This document shows, one piece after another, positions 56,989-64,000 of a stretch of 64,000 bases of DNA; within the stretch, counting starts at the first letter, position 1, and every line of letters starts with the position of its first letter. A program made the translations under genes and the position numbers. Location of the stretch: contig NZ_VUNR01000005.1 in assembly GCF_009695585.1 (NCBI RefSeq), positions 62,001 through 126,000 of the forward strand. The letters are read 5' to 3'. The DNA is from Anaerovibrio slackiae (GTDB taxonomy: Bacteria; Bacillota; Negativicutes; Selenomonadales; Selenomonadaceae). The notes under the pieces were generated by a model. It saw nothing but the letters and a program-made list of their open reading frames with translations, was not told the origin of the DNA and searched no databases.

Positions 56989-57656
56989 TTTATTGCTCCT
57001 TTCTCCTTCATGGAGACAAAGCTGTCTCCACCGATGATAATGTGGTCGAGCACGGAAATATTCATGATTTTTCCTACCTGAACCATGCGAGCGGTAACCT
57101 CAAGGTCCTCTTTGCTAGGCGTTGGGTCACCACTTGGGTGATTGTGAACCAGGATAATCGAGGCTGCTCCTTTGATTATCGCTGGCCTAAAGACTTCCCG
57201 TGGGTGTACCACGGAAGCATCCAGGGAACCTATTGAGATAGTTTCCCATGACAAGATATGATTCTTTACATTGAGCAGGATGATACAAAAATGCTCCCTG
57301 TTTTCATATTTCAGCCGTGAAGCTGCGTAATCCGCAGCATCCTCTGGACAGGTGATAATTTTGATATTCCTATTTTGTTGCCCCAGTCTCTTGGCGAGCT
57401 CCAGGAGAGCAAGTAGCTCCAGTGATTTCCCTTTCCCTATGCCAGGAAAGGATTCAAGATTAATATCCCTGAGCCCTGCGAGCCCATTTGCTTCCCTGAG
57501 TAATTCCTGAGCTACCTCGTAACCTGAAGTGGTGCTGGTATCTTTGATAAGCAGAGACAGGAGCTCTGCATTACTCAGAAACCCTGCCCCCAAATGCTTG
57601 AGCCTTGTGGATGGGCGTTCATCCACAGGCATTTCACGAACAAATATAGTCGCCAT
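56985..57656 (-). CDS. radC: RadC-family JAB/JAMM-domain protein
   Basis: A 223-residue RadC protein: helix-hairpin-helix N-terminus (ELLSLLIKDTSTTSGYEVAQ, FPGIGKGKSLELLAL) and a C-terminal JAMM metal site (VHNHPSGDPTPSKEDLEVTA, about 172-191). RadC homologues are frequent on phages and integrative elements; a repair role is historical and disputed. A plausible nuclease- or peptidase-fold helper of recombination. Confidence 0.93.
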   Translation of the reverse strand: MATIFVREMPVDERPSTRLKHLGAGFLSNAELLSLLIKDTSTTSGYEVAQELLREANGLAGLRDINLESFPGIGKGKSLELLALLELAKRLGQQNRNIKIITCPEDAADYAASRLKYENREHFCIILLNVKNHILSWETISIGSLDASVVHPREVFRPAIIKGAASIILVHNHPSGDPTPSKEDLEVTARMVQVGKIMNISVLDHIIIGGDSFVSMKEKGAIK

Positions 57657-57766
57657 TTTTCTCTCTCCTTTACCAAATTTTTCCTTTTTCCTAAGTAAAA
57701 ACCAATAAAACTTTGAAACTCCAAAAATTTTCCTTTTTTTGTACAGGCTTTTAACCCAGGAAAGTC

Positions 57767-57991
57767 TTAGAATACGTCAACGATTAATACCGCTGACATA
57801 AACAAGAGCCCCATGATAAGCAACGCACTCGTTGCTATCCCAGTGTGTAACCCTAGAAGGATAACGCACCCCATGACCCCTAGAGCTATGTACTCCGCGA
57901 AATCATCGGGGTACTCTTCATATGCTGCACAGTAGGCAGCATAGAACGCAAGGGCAAGAATTGATATTATGAGAGTCCAGTCAATAAACAT
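57767..57991 (-). CDS. Small membrane protein
   Basis: A 74-residue protein with about three hydrophobic helices (IISILALAFYAAYCAAY; YIALGVMGCVILLGLHTGI; ALLIMGLLFMSAVLIV). Not recognised; could be a holin-like or superinfection protein by size only. Shares one base with the upstream stop. Confidence 0.6.
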   Translation of the reverse strand: MFIDWTLIISILALAFYAAYCAAYEEYPDDFAEYIALGVMGCVILLGLHTGIATSALLIMGLLFMSAVLIVDVF

Positions 57992-58317
57992 TAGAAATCC
58001 TCCTTTACAATGTCAACGCGGAGCACACGCTCCCATTTCTCAAACGGCATTTCCACAGAGCCATCGGGGAGAATAGTTCTCCCCATTTTCGCGGTAATCA
58101 CAGGCTTATCCCCAGCAATCCGAAGGATGCCTGCAAGCAAATTCGGGGGAGCCACCACGGCAATAATGTCATGCGCCTCAATTTCCTGGGCTATATCCTG
58201 GGCGGACTGGATAGACTTGTTCACCTGGGTAATATCAACGTCACCCAGCTTATCCATGAGAGCCTGCATCTGTGCCACCTGCATGAGGTGGCGCGAAAAC
58301 CATAATACTTTTGTCAT
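57991..58317 (-). CDS. Phage protein of unknown function
   Basis: A 108-residue protein opening KVLWFSRHLMQVAQMQALMD, with HDIIAVVAPPNLLAGILRIAG and KPVITAKMGR. The pattern LWFSRHxMxxxQ...IAGDKPVI recurs in phage hypothetical proteins; no function is known. ATG 58317 is favoured by TTGAGG upstream; the frame continues earlier without a good ribosome site. Confidence 0.6.
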   Translation of the reverse strand: MTKVLWFSRHLMQVAQMQALMDKLGDVDITQVNKSIQSAQDIAQEIEAHDIIAVVAPPNLLAGILRIAGDKPVITAKMGRTILPDGSVEMPFEKWERVLRVDIVKEDF

Positions 58318-58442
58318 AATGAACCTCAACTTTCTCCCCGTAACAAGTCGTACAAGTGTACTAAATCGAGCACACCGACATACCTTAAGCCGATAGGACA
58401 GCACAAAACTTATACTTGCTCATGCCAATTCATGGGCAAAAT

Positions 58443-58478
58443 AAAAGAGCCATACAAGTAAATCGCATGACTCCTCTG
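58443..58478 (-). terminator. Leftward terminator inside a larger inverted repeat
   Basis: On the minus strand AGAG..GTCAT pairs with ATGGCTCT and is followed by TTTATTTT. It sits inside CATGGGCAAA (58431-58440) / TTTGCCCATG (58479-58488). Confidence 0.65.
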
Positions 58479-58493
58479 TTTGCCCATGACATA

Positions 58494-58676
58494 CTATAAC
58501 CCCATCGCAAACTCTGTCAGCATGGCAATAATGGTAGCCTTGCTTGCACGGAATGGCAGGTGATACACAGGGAGCTGCCCTGCAACCGTGCCTCTACGAT
58601 AGAATACATAGGTGGCTTGTGCCCCGCAACCGCGAAGCTCCACCTGATACCTCTTTATCTTAAGTATACTAGGCAT
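58494..58676 (-). CDS. Small basic phage protein ending in TAG
   Basis: A 60-residue protein (ILKIKRYQVELRGCGAQATY, TVAGQLPVYHLPFRASKATI). Not recognised. AAAGGAGTG precedes ATG 58676. The stop is TAG; suppression would add about 28 residues across the terminator hairpin before TAA. Confidence 0.58.
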   Translation of the reverse strand: MPSILKIKRYQVELRGCGAQATYVFYRRGTVAGQLPVYHLPFRASKATIIAMLTEFAMGL

Positions 58677-58699
58677 AACTATTCCACTCCTTTGCAATA

Positions 58700-58972
58700 T
58701 TAATTACCATACCTGGCTTCAAGCTGAAGACTGAGAAAAAGACGGATACGCCTTGGTACAGTAGGGTTGAGTATGGTTTCAACGAAATCAAGAATTACCT
58801 CGGCTTCCTTACGCTCCTTGCGATACAGTGGACGCCGGTGCCCTTTGGTGCGCCCCTTAGTAAACCTACGTGGCTCAGTGAGCTTCCTGAGCAAACTAAT
58901 GGCTTCCTGTGACTCAGGGCCACTAAAATGGTACTCAACGAGAGTGCTTATGAGTAACTTTGTTTTGAGCAT
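58700..58972 (-). CDS. Basic phage protein of unknown function
   Basis: A 90-residue Arg/Lys-rich protein (LRKLTEPRRFTKGRTKGHRR, KERKEAEVILDFVETIL). Probably nucleic-acid binding on charge alone. Not recognised. Confidence 0.55.
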   Translation of the reverse strand: MLKTKLLISTLVEYHFSGPESQEAISLLRKLTEPRRFTKGRTKGHRRPLYRKERKEAEVILDFVETILNPTVPRRIRLFLSLQLEARYGN

Positions 58973-58978
58973 TGTTTT

Positions 58979-59362
58979 TCACCTCCTCCAGTAATTACGG
59001 TTCCAGGTGATGGCACCCCTGGCAACCTCGCCTACACACAACTCGCCATAGGATGGCGTTTGCCCACCGCCTATGTAGTGCCTCTTATGGCTACGGTGGA
59101 GAAGCTTGTTTGTGTCGTATACCGCGACACCATCGCTCCCCTTGTATTCCGGTGTACTCTTGATGGTAGCAGGGATAGGCGGCAACTCAAGGTTAATTCG
59201 CCCCTGAGTATCAATGAGCCACGATATATGCCGTTTGCCCCCACATGTAAACACGGCTATAGAGACGTTTTTCTCGTGGTCCCTATAGTGCTTGACGAAC
59301 ACGAGTGTGAACATGCCTTTTACAGTGAGCTTTTGCCCTGGCGTTAGGTCTTTGATATTCAT
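58979..59362 (-). CDS. Phage protein of unknown function
   Basis: A 127-residue protein; KDLTPGQKLTVKGMFTLVFV, then CGGKRHISWLIDTQGRINLE suggest a beta-rich small domain. ATG 59362 has GGAGGG upstream. Not recognised. Confidence 0.58.
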   Translation of the reverse strand: MNIKDLTPGQKLTVKGMFTLVFVKHYRDHEKNVSIAVFTCGGKRHISWLIDTQGRINLELPPIPATIKSTPEYKGSDGVAVYDTNKLLHRSHKRHYIGGGQTPSYGELCVGEVARGAITWNRNYWRR

Positions 59363-59454
59363 GGTAGCCCTCCAATTGCATAGTAAAAAAGCATAGTGTA
59401 TAGTCACCATGCTTGTGAGACATAGTTTTGTGCGACACTATTTGCACGCATAAA

Positions 59455-59483
59455 AAAAGAGGCTAGGGAAAAATCCCTAGCAC
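59455..59483 (-). terminator. Leftward terminator of the 59.5-59.9 kb gene
   Basis: GCTAGGG (59462-59468) / CCCTAGC (59475-59481) followed on the minus strand by TCTTTTTTTATG. Confidence 0.85.
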
Positions 59484-59494
59484 TCTTGCAGGTA

Positions 59495-59935
59495 TCACAG
59501 ACACAATTTATAAAAATAGCCGTCCTTGTCGTACATAAAATTAGCACATGTGATAATATCTGCTTTCATAGTGTCGCCGTCAAACGTTGTAAAATCAACG
59601 GCATAACCACCAACCCCACTGCCTAGCGGATTATGGGATATGGAAGCCCCATTTTTCGAGGCTTTCACATAAATTTTTTTAGCCGTATCACTATAAGCAA
59701 TTTGTGTTTTAGTGATATAGCCTTGCATGGTGTACGCTCTTACAATGTCAATATAAGTATTGGCAATAGTATTTTCTGTATACTCATTATCTTTAACAAG
59801 TATGCTGTCCTCGGGTATCTCGCCAAATTCCATAGTCAACGCTGTTTTTGGAGCCCCCTGCATCTCATAGATACTATCTGTCAGCCTTGCCAACAATGCC
59901 TGTACATCTGCCACACTTGCCTTGCCTTTTGCCAT
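59495..59935 (-). CDS. Phage protein of unknown function
   Basis: A 146-residue protein (KASVADVQALLARLTDSIYE ... GGYAVDFTTFDGDTMKADII). Not recognised. First gene of the leftward block; AAGGTGG precedes ATG 59935. Own terminator downstream, so it may be expressed separately from the rest. Confidence 0.6.
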   Translation of the reverse strand: MAKGKASVADVQALLARLTDSIYEMQGAPKTALTMEFGEIPEDSILVKDNEYTENTIANTYIDIVRAYTMQGYITKTQIAYSDTAKKIYVKASKNGASISHNPLGSGVGGYAVDFTTFDGDTMKADIITCANFMYDKDGYFYKLCL

Positions 59936-59947
59936 GGTAAAGACCAC

Positions 59948-61247
59948 CTTTCATTATATATAATTGTAAATGTGCTATCGCCCCTTGGCTTTTGCCTCAA
60001 GGCTTGCATATAAGGTATCATGAAATCCTATTTTCGCCTATGTATACATTAAAATATCGCTTTATAACCATAAAGCCAGGTATCAAGGATAGACCCCGGA
60101 CCCCGTGCCACACAAGGGCTCCCAGGGTGCAAAAATTTTCACCAATGATAGCAAAAAAATTTATCTTCGCGCGGTATGACCCTCATATCCCGTGGCCACC
60201 AATTTTTCAAATGAAATCCCCCTCAAGCCCAGTAATATCAACGCTTCTCACTGTCATTCACCCACCGAAACACTATGTAATTCCCAGGCATCAAATGAAA
60301 AAACTCTGCTAACCCCAGTAATACCAAGGGGTGCAAGGCTCTGTACCAAAGCGAAACAATATTTTTATGGGACTAAAGTTTCATTTTTAAAAATTTGAAA
60401 ATTTTTTTGGGAAACATGGAATATTATTGTGGGCTAAATACATTATATGTAGAACAGGTTTTTACGTTCTATCCTTTTCTCTTCTTTGTAAAGGAGCTGA
60501 GAAGGACATGGACTCATGAGGAAAACTTTGCGAATCGTTAGTGTTGCATTTCCCAGTCTTTGACTTGCGACTCTTACTCATGTTGTTCATGGCTTTTTCA
60601 GAACTCGCCCATGAAGTACAGTGCAGCTTATGCTGTGAGATAGTAGTGGGAGCAACCCTATTAATCCGTCATTGGCATGGAGTGCTTCTTTAAAAGAGAA
60701 GAAAGTAGGGAATGAGGATACGACCGTCTGTGGGGGACTACAGGGGGTCAATGTTTAAACCATAGTTCTTATCATAGATATACATTGTATTACTATGATA
60801 TATATGTATACTATGTATACAGTGTATTCGAGGGTAACTCATAACCTATGGTTCTTAACCATGGGACATCACCCCCTTGGGATAACGTTATTGTCCGATA
60901 GGACAATAAGTCACGAAGTGACTTTACCTTCTATGGGATATATCGTACTAAGAATACGATAGTATTCCATGTAGCTCTATATGAACTATGGAGTTCCATA
61001 GAACATGAGTATATGATATACCATGAATAACTATGACATACATGTATACTATGAATACCTTACTTACCTATAGATACTACATTGTATCTTTATGGAACTA
61101 TATATTCTTTATAGTTCTATAGAAATGCAATGTATATCATACATACAAATGTTTACAATTAATTACATTAAATTACAAACAATGTCATTAATTGTTTACA
61201 TTGTTTACTATGTATTACATTGAATAACAATGTAAAGGAGGTACATC
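59948..61247. other. 1.3-kb gene-free stretch with a hairpin array
   Basis: No convincing gene. 60440-60760 is moderately GC-balanced without ORFs and could be a structured RNA. 60845-61117 holds successive hairpins: CCTATGGTT/AACCATGGG (60845-60865), TTATTGTCC/GGACAATAA (60888-60909), AAGTCAC/GTGACTT (60908-60924), TATCGTA/TACGATA (60941-60961), CTATGGA/TCCATAG (60986-61001), GAACTATA/TATAGTTC (61095-61117). 61120-61235 is very AT-rich and ends with dyad TTACATTG/CAATGTAA (61215-61235) before the ribosome site at 61236. Divergent promoters must lie here. Confidence 0.7.
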
Positions 61248-61892
61248 ATGGCAAGAGGAAATCCAAATCCAAAACCATTAGCTCCAAGGAGGGGCAGTGC
61301 GACAAGTCCTCACATGGAAGCTCCAGGCAAGAGCATGATTCAGATATACAATCTGACTGGCATGGTAAGGGAAATGAGACTCAAAGGAAAAAGCTATAGA
61401 GCCATTGCTGATTACATTAATAGCAATAAGCTCATACCAAATGGCTATGTCCTTTCTTATAACAGCGTGGTTCGCTGGTGTGCCAATAATGGCCTGGGCG
61501 GAACCATAGAAGCAACTTCTGATACTGAGGCCGTCAATACATACAATATCAATTGCAAGCTGTTAGCCATGTACCGCGAGGCACTTGATGGGTTGCAGCT
61601 CAGGCTCGATGAAGCCAATAGCAATCCTGGCGGTACAAAGATTTCTGAGTACAACAAGATTGTTGATGGCATAGCCAAGATGGGCTTTCAGATCCAGCAG
61701 CTCACAGCGAAAATCGGTGAGATGCAGGAGCAGGTCTATAGATATGAAACTGCTTCCAAGGTAATCGAAATCATCATGGCTAAAATAAGTGTCCTGCTTC
61801 CTCAAGAGGATTATGAGGAAATCAAGGCCAAGCTGAGGGACGACCCGATTCTCTGCGAGGCACTGAAGACAATCGCACCGAGCAACGTATGA
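61248..61892 (+). CDS. Terminase-small-subunit-like DNA-binding protein
   Basis: A 214-residue protein. N-terminal basic tail and HTH (MVREMRLKGKSYRAIADYIN, NGYVLSYNSVVRWCANNGLG), then a long coiled coil (KIVDGIAKMGFQIQQLTAKI). This is the layout of phage terminase small subunits (DUF1804-like), which bind the packaging site. No large subunit follows in the window, so the call is by layout. AAAGGAGGTA precedes the ATG. Confidence 0.6.
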   Translation: MARGNPNPKPLAPRRGSATSPHMEAPGKSMIQIYNLTGMVREMRLKGKSYRAIADYINSNKLIPNGYVLSYNSVVRWCANNGLGGTIEATSDTEAVNTYNINCKLLAMYREALDGLQLRLDEANSNPGGTKISEYNKIVDGIAKMGFQIQQLTAKIGEMQEQVYRYETASKVIEIIMAKISVLLPQEDYEEIKAKLRDDPILCEALKTIAPSNV

Positions 61893-61904
61893 GGAGGAAT
61901 GTGT

Positions 61905-62489
61905 ATGCTATGGTTCATATTTTATCCGATGAACCTGATGCTTTCCATATTGTGCTATCTCACAAATTGGTTGGCAGCGCTGTTCGCTGATGAGCGTGGT
62001 GAGCTTCATGGCTCATGGCTCTACTGGCAGACATGGGATGATTCATTGGATGTGGAGTGGTTCGTGAAGGAAACTGTTCCCAAGATTTTCAGGTACGACT
62101 TTGACAAGCACTATGTCAGTACCAGGGAGGCTCCTGAGTACCTCAAGCACCTGGGCAGGGATAAAGGCGCTGTCAAATGCATTAATAATGAATTCACATT
62201 GAAGGAACGCATCCAGCGGTATTTCTGTCGAGTGCTTTGGCTGTACCGTAATAACGGTTATGGCTTTGCCTTCTACTGGTTTGGCAATGGGTGTGTTGGC
62301 AACCTGCTTGCAACCAGGAAATTCAAGTATGGTACGCTGGTATACGATAGGTTCAATCCTATCTGGGGGCCATGGAAGCTGTCTGGCAAGATTGGCTGGT
62401 TTGAATTCCTTGCTGGCTGGAAACTTGCCACGGAATCCGGTGCCTTCAAATGGGCAATGATAACAGGAAGAATTTTGATTAGAAAGTAA
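61905..62489 (+). CDS. DUF7338-like phage membrane protein
   Basis: A 194-residue protein. N-terminal hydrophobic helix (IFYPMNLMLSILCYLTNWLAALF), then a Trp/Tyr-rich region (GSWLYWQTWDDSLDVEWFVK, YRNNGYGFAFYWFGNG). It matches small phage proteins of unknown function with a DNSLDG-like motif. ATG 61905 is used since GAGGAGG is correctly spaced. Confidence 0.65.
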   Translation: MLWFIFYPMNLMLSILCYLTNWLAALFADERGELHGSWLYWQTWDDSLDVEWFVKETVPKIFRYDFDKHYVSTREAPEYLKHLGRDKGAVKCINNEFTLKERIQRYFCRVLWLYRNNGYGFAFYWFGNGCVGNLLATRKFKYGTLVYDRFNPIWGPWKLSGKIGWFEFLAGWKLATESGAFKWAMITGRILIRK

Positions 62490-62512
62490 GCTCTGCAAAT
62501 GCAGGGCTTTTT
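62489..62512 (+). terminator. Terminator before the tRNA genes
   Basis: AGCTCTGC / GCAGGGCT with an AAAT loop then TTTTTCT. Confidence 0.75.
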
Positions 62513-62516
62513 CTAT

Positions 62517-62604
62517 GGAGCCATGGCAGAGTGGTTTATTGCAGCGGTCTCTAAAACCGATGATGTTCACGCATCCGTAGGTTCAAATCCTACTGGCTCC
62601 GCCA
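62517..62604 (+). tRNA. tRNA with CUA anticodon, serine-type amber suppressor
   Basis: Full cloverleaf of 88 bases with encoded CCA. Acceptor GGAGCCA / TGGCTCC, D arm with GTGGTTTAT, anticodon stem CGGT/ACCG with loop CTCTAAA giving anticodon CUA, long variable arm GATG-TTCACG-CATC, T arm GTAGG/CCTAC with TTCAAAT loop. The long variable arm and discriminator G are tRNA-Ser features. CUA pairs with UAG, so it should insert an amino acid, likely serine, at amber codons. Confidence 0.88.
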
Positions 62605-62765
62605 TAAGAACAATAAGCTGCCATGCATCCCCATTGTCCGGGGAACCGCAAGCGCAGTACTAAAGCATAAGAGGGCATGTGAGTCATGAATCACGAATGG
62701 TAATCCATTCAGAGTATGGGTTGCAAAACGGCTACATGAGGTTCGCCCTTACTCATGTATCACAT

Positions 62766-62840
62766 GGTTCGTTAGCTTAGTTGGTAGAGCATCTGACTTT
62801 TAATCAGAAGACCTGGGTTCAAATCCTAGACGAGCCACCA
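62766..62840 (+). tRNA. tRNA-Lys (anticodon UUU)
   Basis: 75 bases with CCA. Acceptor GGTTCGT / ACGAGCC, anticodon stem TCTGA/TCAGA with loop CTTTTAA (anticodon UUU), T arm CTGGG/CCTAG with TTCAAAT. All standard invariant bases are present. The 161 bases between the two tRNAs hold an ACATGAG/CTCATGT hairpin but no third cloverleaf. Confidence 0.95.
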
Positions 62841-62864
62841 TAAACATGCAAAAGGAGAATGACT

Positions 62865-63161
62865 ATGATTAATGCAAATGATTCTGTAAAACTCACTGGT
62901 TCTGTTGCCAGCACTGGCACCGGCTCCTTTACCGTGTCCGTAACCGAGTTTTTCGTTGATGGGGCATGGCACAAGCTGGAAACCCCTCGTGAGCTTGAGA
63001 TTAACACGAGTGACTACACGAATGACTTTACATCCCTGGAGCTCAAGTACATCAAGGAGAAGGCTGAGGCTGACAGCAAGTCTTCCACGCTCTGCGAAGA
63101 TGACCTTGAGATTGTGAATTCCATTGTGAAGAAGTTTTCTTCCGCGGCTACTGACGCATGA
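62865..63161 (+). CDS. Phage protein of unknown function
   Basis: A 98-residue acidic protein with a beta-rich first half (NDSVKLTGSVASTGTGSFTV) and helical end. Not recognised. ATG 62865 follows AAGGAG. ATGA overlap with the next gene. Confidence 0.58.
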   Translation: MINANDSVKLTGSVASTGTGSFTVSVTEFFVDGAWHKLETPRELEINTSDYTNDFTSLELKYIKEKAEADSKSSTLCEDDLEIVNSIVKKFSSAATDA

Positions 63162-63286
63162 GCATGGAAGAAAAGAATCGCAGACCTCGCCATGTGAAAA
63201 AGGGCAAGGATCTGCGCAGACATGTGAAGGACAGGGATGACTACAGGGCAGCCAAGAAAGAAATATTTGAGCATAGAGCACGATGA
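63158..63286 (+). CDS. Small basic phage protein
   Basis: A 42-residue Arg/Lys-rich protein (EEKNRRPRHVKKGKDLRRHV, RDDYRAAKKEIFEHRAR). ATGA overlaps at both ends support translation. Not recognised; nucleic-acid binding by charge. Confidence 0.55.
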   Translation: MSMEEKNRRPRHVKKGKDLRRHVKDRDDYRAAKKEIFEHRAR

Positions 63287-64000
63287 ATGACTTGGTTACA
63301 ACGATAGACGATAGAGAAGCCGTGACATCCAGCCGTGTCGTGGCAACAGCCTTTGAAAAAAGGCATGACAATGTTTTGCGAGACATAAGGGGTCTCCTCA
63401 AAATTGAGGATACCCAAGGAATGTTCTACAAGACTACATATATCAATAAGCAGAATGGACAGAAGTACACGGAGTACCTCATGAACCGCGATGGGTTTGC
63501 CATACTGGTCATGGGGTTCACGGGAGCTAAAGCCCTTGAGTGGAAAATGAAATTCCTGAATCAGTTCAACGCCATGGAATCCGTCATCAGACAGCACGGT
63601 CTCGAAGGGAAGGTGCAGAAGTCTCTTGATGCCATATCTGACCTGCGAAAGCAATTGAAGGACTCAGGCATACTGAGGGAGTACATAGCTCCCCATCATT
63701 TCTTTGACCACCTGGCAGCTCGATGGAAGGAAGCAACGCACCGTGAGCGCATAAGGGACTTCTATGATGATATTGGTTCTTACGCTGGCGTGAATGTTCC
63801 TTATAGCAACATGATAAACATTACAGTCAAGGATTGGCTGTTGAATCATGTTGGACTCAGTACCATTGAGGAGCTTGTGATTGGGCTGGAAACACATACG
63901 ATTACATATTCTAACCGAGGCAAGCCAGTGTCAAAGCATGGTGTCTTCGGGAACAAAACTGAATGGACAAAGATTGTTAATGAGTTCGGCGGTCGATGTG
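63283..64000 (+). CDS. Rha-family phage regulatory protein (runs off the window)
   Basis: Open frame of at least 239 residues with no stop before the window end. The N-terminal Rha domain is clear: SSRVVATAFEKRHDNVLRDI, FYKTTYINKQNGQKYTEYLM and NRDGFAILVMGFTGAKALEW, then KFLNQFNAME. A C-terminal domain follows (DFYDDIGSYAGVNVPYSNMI), as in Rha proteins with an added ORF6N/KilA-type part. Rha proteins act in phage growth control. Confidence 0.85.
   Translation, partial: MNDLVTTIDDREAVTSSRVVATAFEKRHDNVLRDIRGLLKIEDTQGMFYKTTYINKQNGQKYTEYLMNRDGFAILVMGFTGAKALEWKMKFLNQFNAMESVIRQHGLEGKVQKSLDAISDLRKQLKDSGILREYIAPHHFFDHLAARWKEATHRERIRDFYDDIGSYAGVNVPYSNMINITVKDWLLNHVGLSTIEELVIGLETHTITYSNRGKPVSKHGVFGNKTEWTKIVNEFGGRC

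Larger units (their letters stand above)
31671..64000. mobile_element. Large temperate prophage, left part
   Basis: From the integrase to the window end, composition becomes more AT-rich and nearly all genes are short, tightly packed and phage-like: integrase, repressor/excisionase switch, SSB, primase-helicase, RusA, nucleotide metabolism, DUF932, RadC, GP88, terminase-small-like, Rha and tRNAs. Three transcription blocks are seen (right, left, right). Capsid, tail and lysis genes are not in the window, so the right end is not visible. The left boundary is estimated. Confidence 0.9.

Noticed and set aside
60192-60398. 68-residue frame in the phage gap
   Set aside because: No ribosome site and peptide composition unlike the phage genes.
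62605-62765. Third tRNA gene between the two tRNAs
   Set aside because: No acceptor pairing around the T-loop-like GGTTCGCCC and no anticodon arm could be folded.

Overview
The window joins an ordinary bacterial chromosome segment (about 1-31.6 kb, GC-rich, mostly rightward genes) to the left part of a large, more AT-rich prophage (about 31.7 kb to the end). The gene content suggests a Gram-negative-walled Firmicute of the Negativicutes, probably Selenomonadaceae-like. The clues are a T-box-controlled pheST followed by zapA, DUF1659/DUF2922/YvrJ gene sets, PAS-GGDEF proteins, a Cache-type chemoreceptor and strong AGGAGG ribosome sites. The genus is inference.

Chromosomal part. It runs: MarR regulator; T-box leader, pheS, pheT and a ZapA with a very long coiled coil; a LysM exported protein divergent from thrS; a YefM/YoeB-type toxin-antitoxin pair; a flavodoxin-like protein; a partial tagatose/galactose-6-phosphate operon (lacA, lacB, a lactose-type PTS IIA and a class II aldolase) convergent with an RpiR regulator; HU; a PAS-GGDEF protein; a chemoreceptor; DUF805; a complete IS200/IS605 element (tnpA, tnpB); a second PAS-GGDEF protein; alaS; an MFS exporter; an MTA/purine nucleoside phosphorylase overlapping a TtcA-like enzyme; a 1117-residue protein of uncertain function; and a leftward cluster of five tiny genes (two DUF1659/DUF2922 pairs plus YvrJ).

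Prophage. A leftward tyrosine integrase lies next to a DnaD-like reading frame that appears to have lost its 5' end, a likely attachment junction. A lysogeny switch follows: an excisionase-like gene convergent with an XRE repressor, flanked by two matching promoter/operator dyads. The rightward early block (33.4-45.7 kb) carries an SSB-like protein, primase-helicase, Fe-S PD-(D/E)XK nuclease, RusA, adenosylcobalamin-type ribonucleotide reductase, a LigA-like domain, a possible ThyX relative, a KOW-dUTPase fusion, an SPFH protein, a 3D-domain protein and a sigma-like HTH protein. It ends in a small RNA built from two tandem pseudoknot-like repeats. A long leftward block (46-59.9 kb) encodes RadC, DUF932, a GP88-like protein, a second tyrosine recombinase, an M20/M42-type peptidase, a zinc-ribbon-rich protein and many unknowns. 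A 1.3 kb gap full of hairpins precedes a rightward block with a terminase-small-subunit-like protein, two tRNAs and a Rha-type protein that runs off the end. Structural genes must lie beyond the window.

The strongest unusual signals are: (1) a 209-nt group I intron that splits the catalytic-cysteine codon of the phage nrdJ, with P1, P10, P2, P3, P7 and P8 all visible; (2) a phage serine-type tRNA with anticodon CUA, an amber suppressor, in a phage that rarely ends genes with TAG; and (3) the tandem-repeat RNA with its own promoter and terminator, laid out like a type III toxin-antitoxin RNA but with no toxin beside it.
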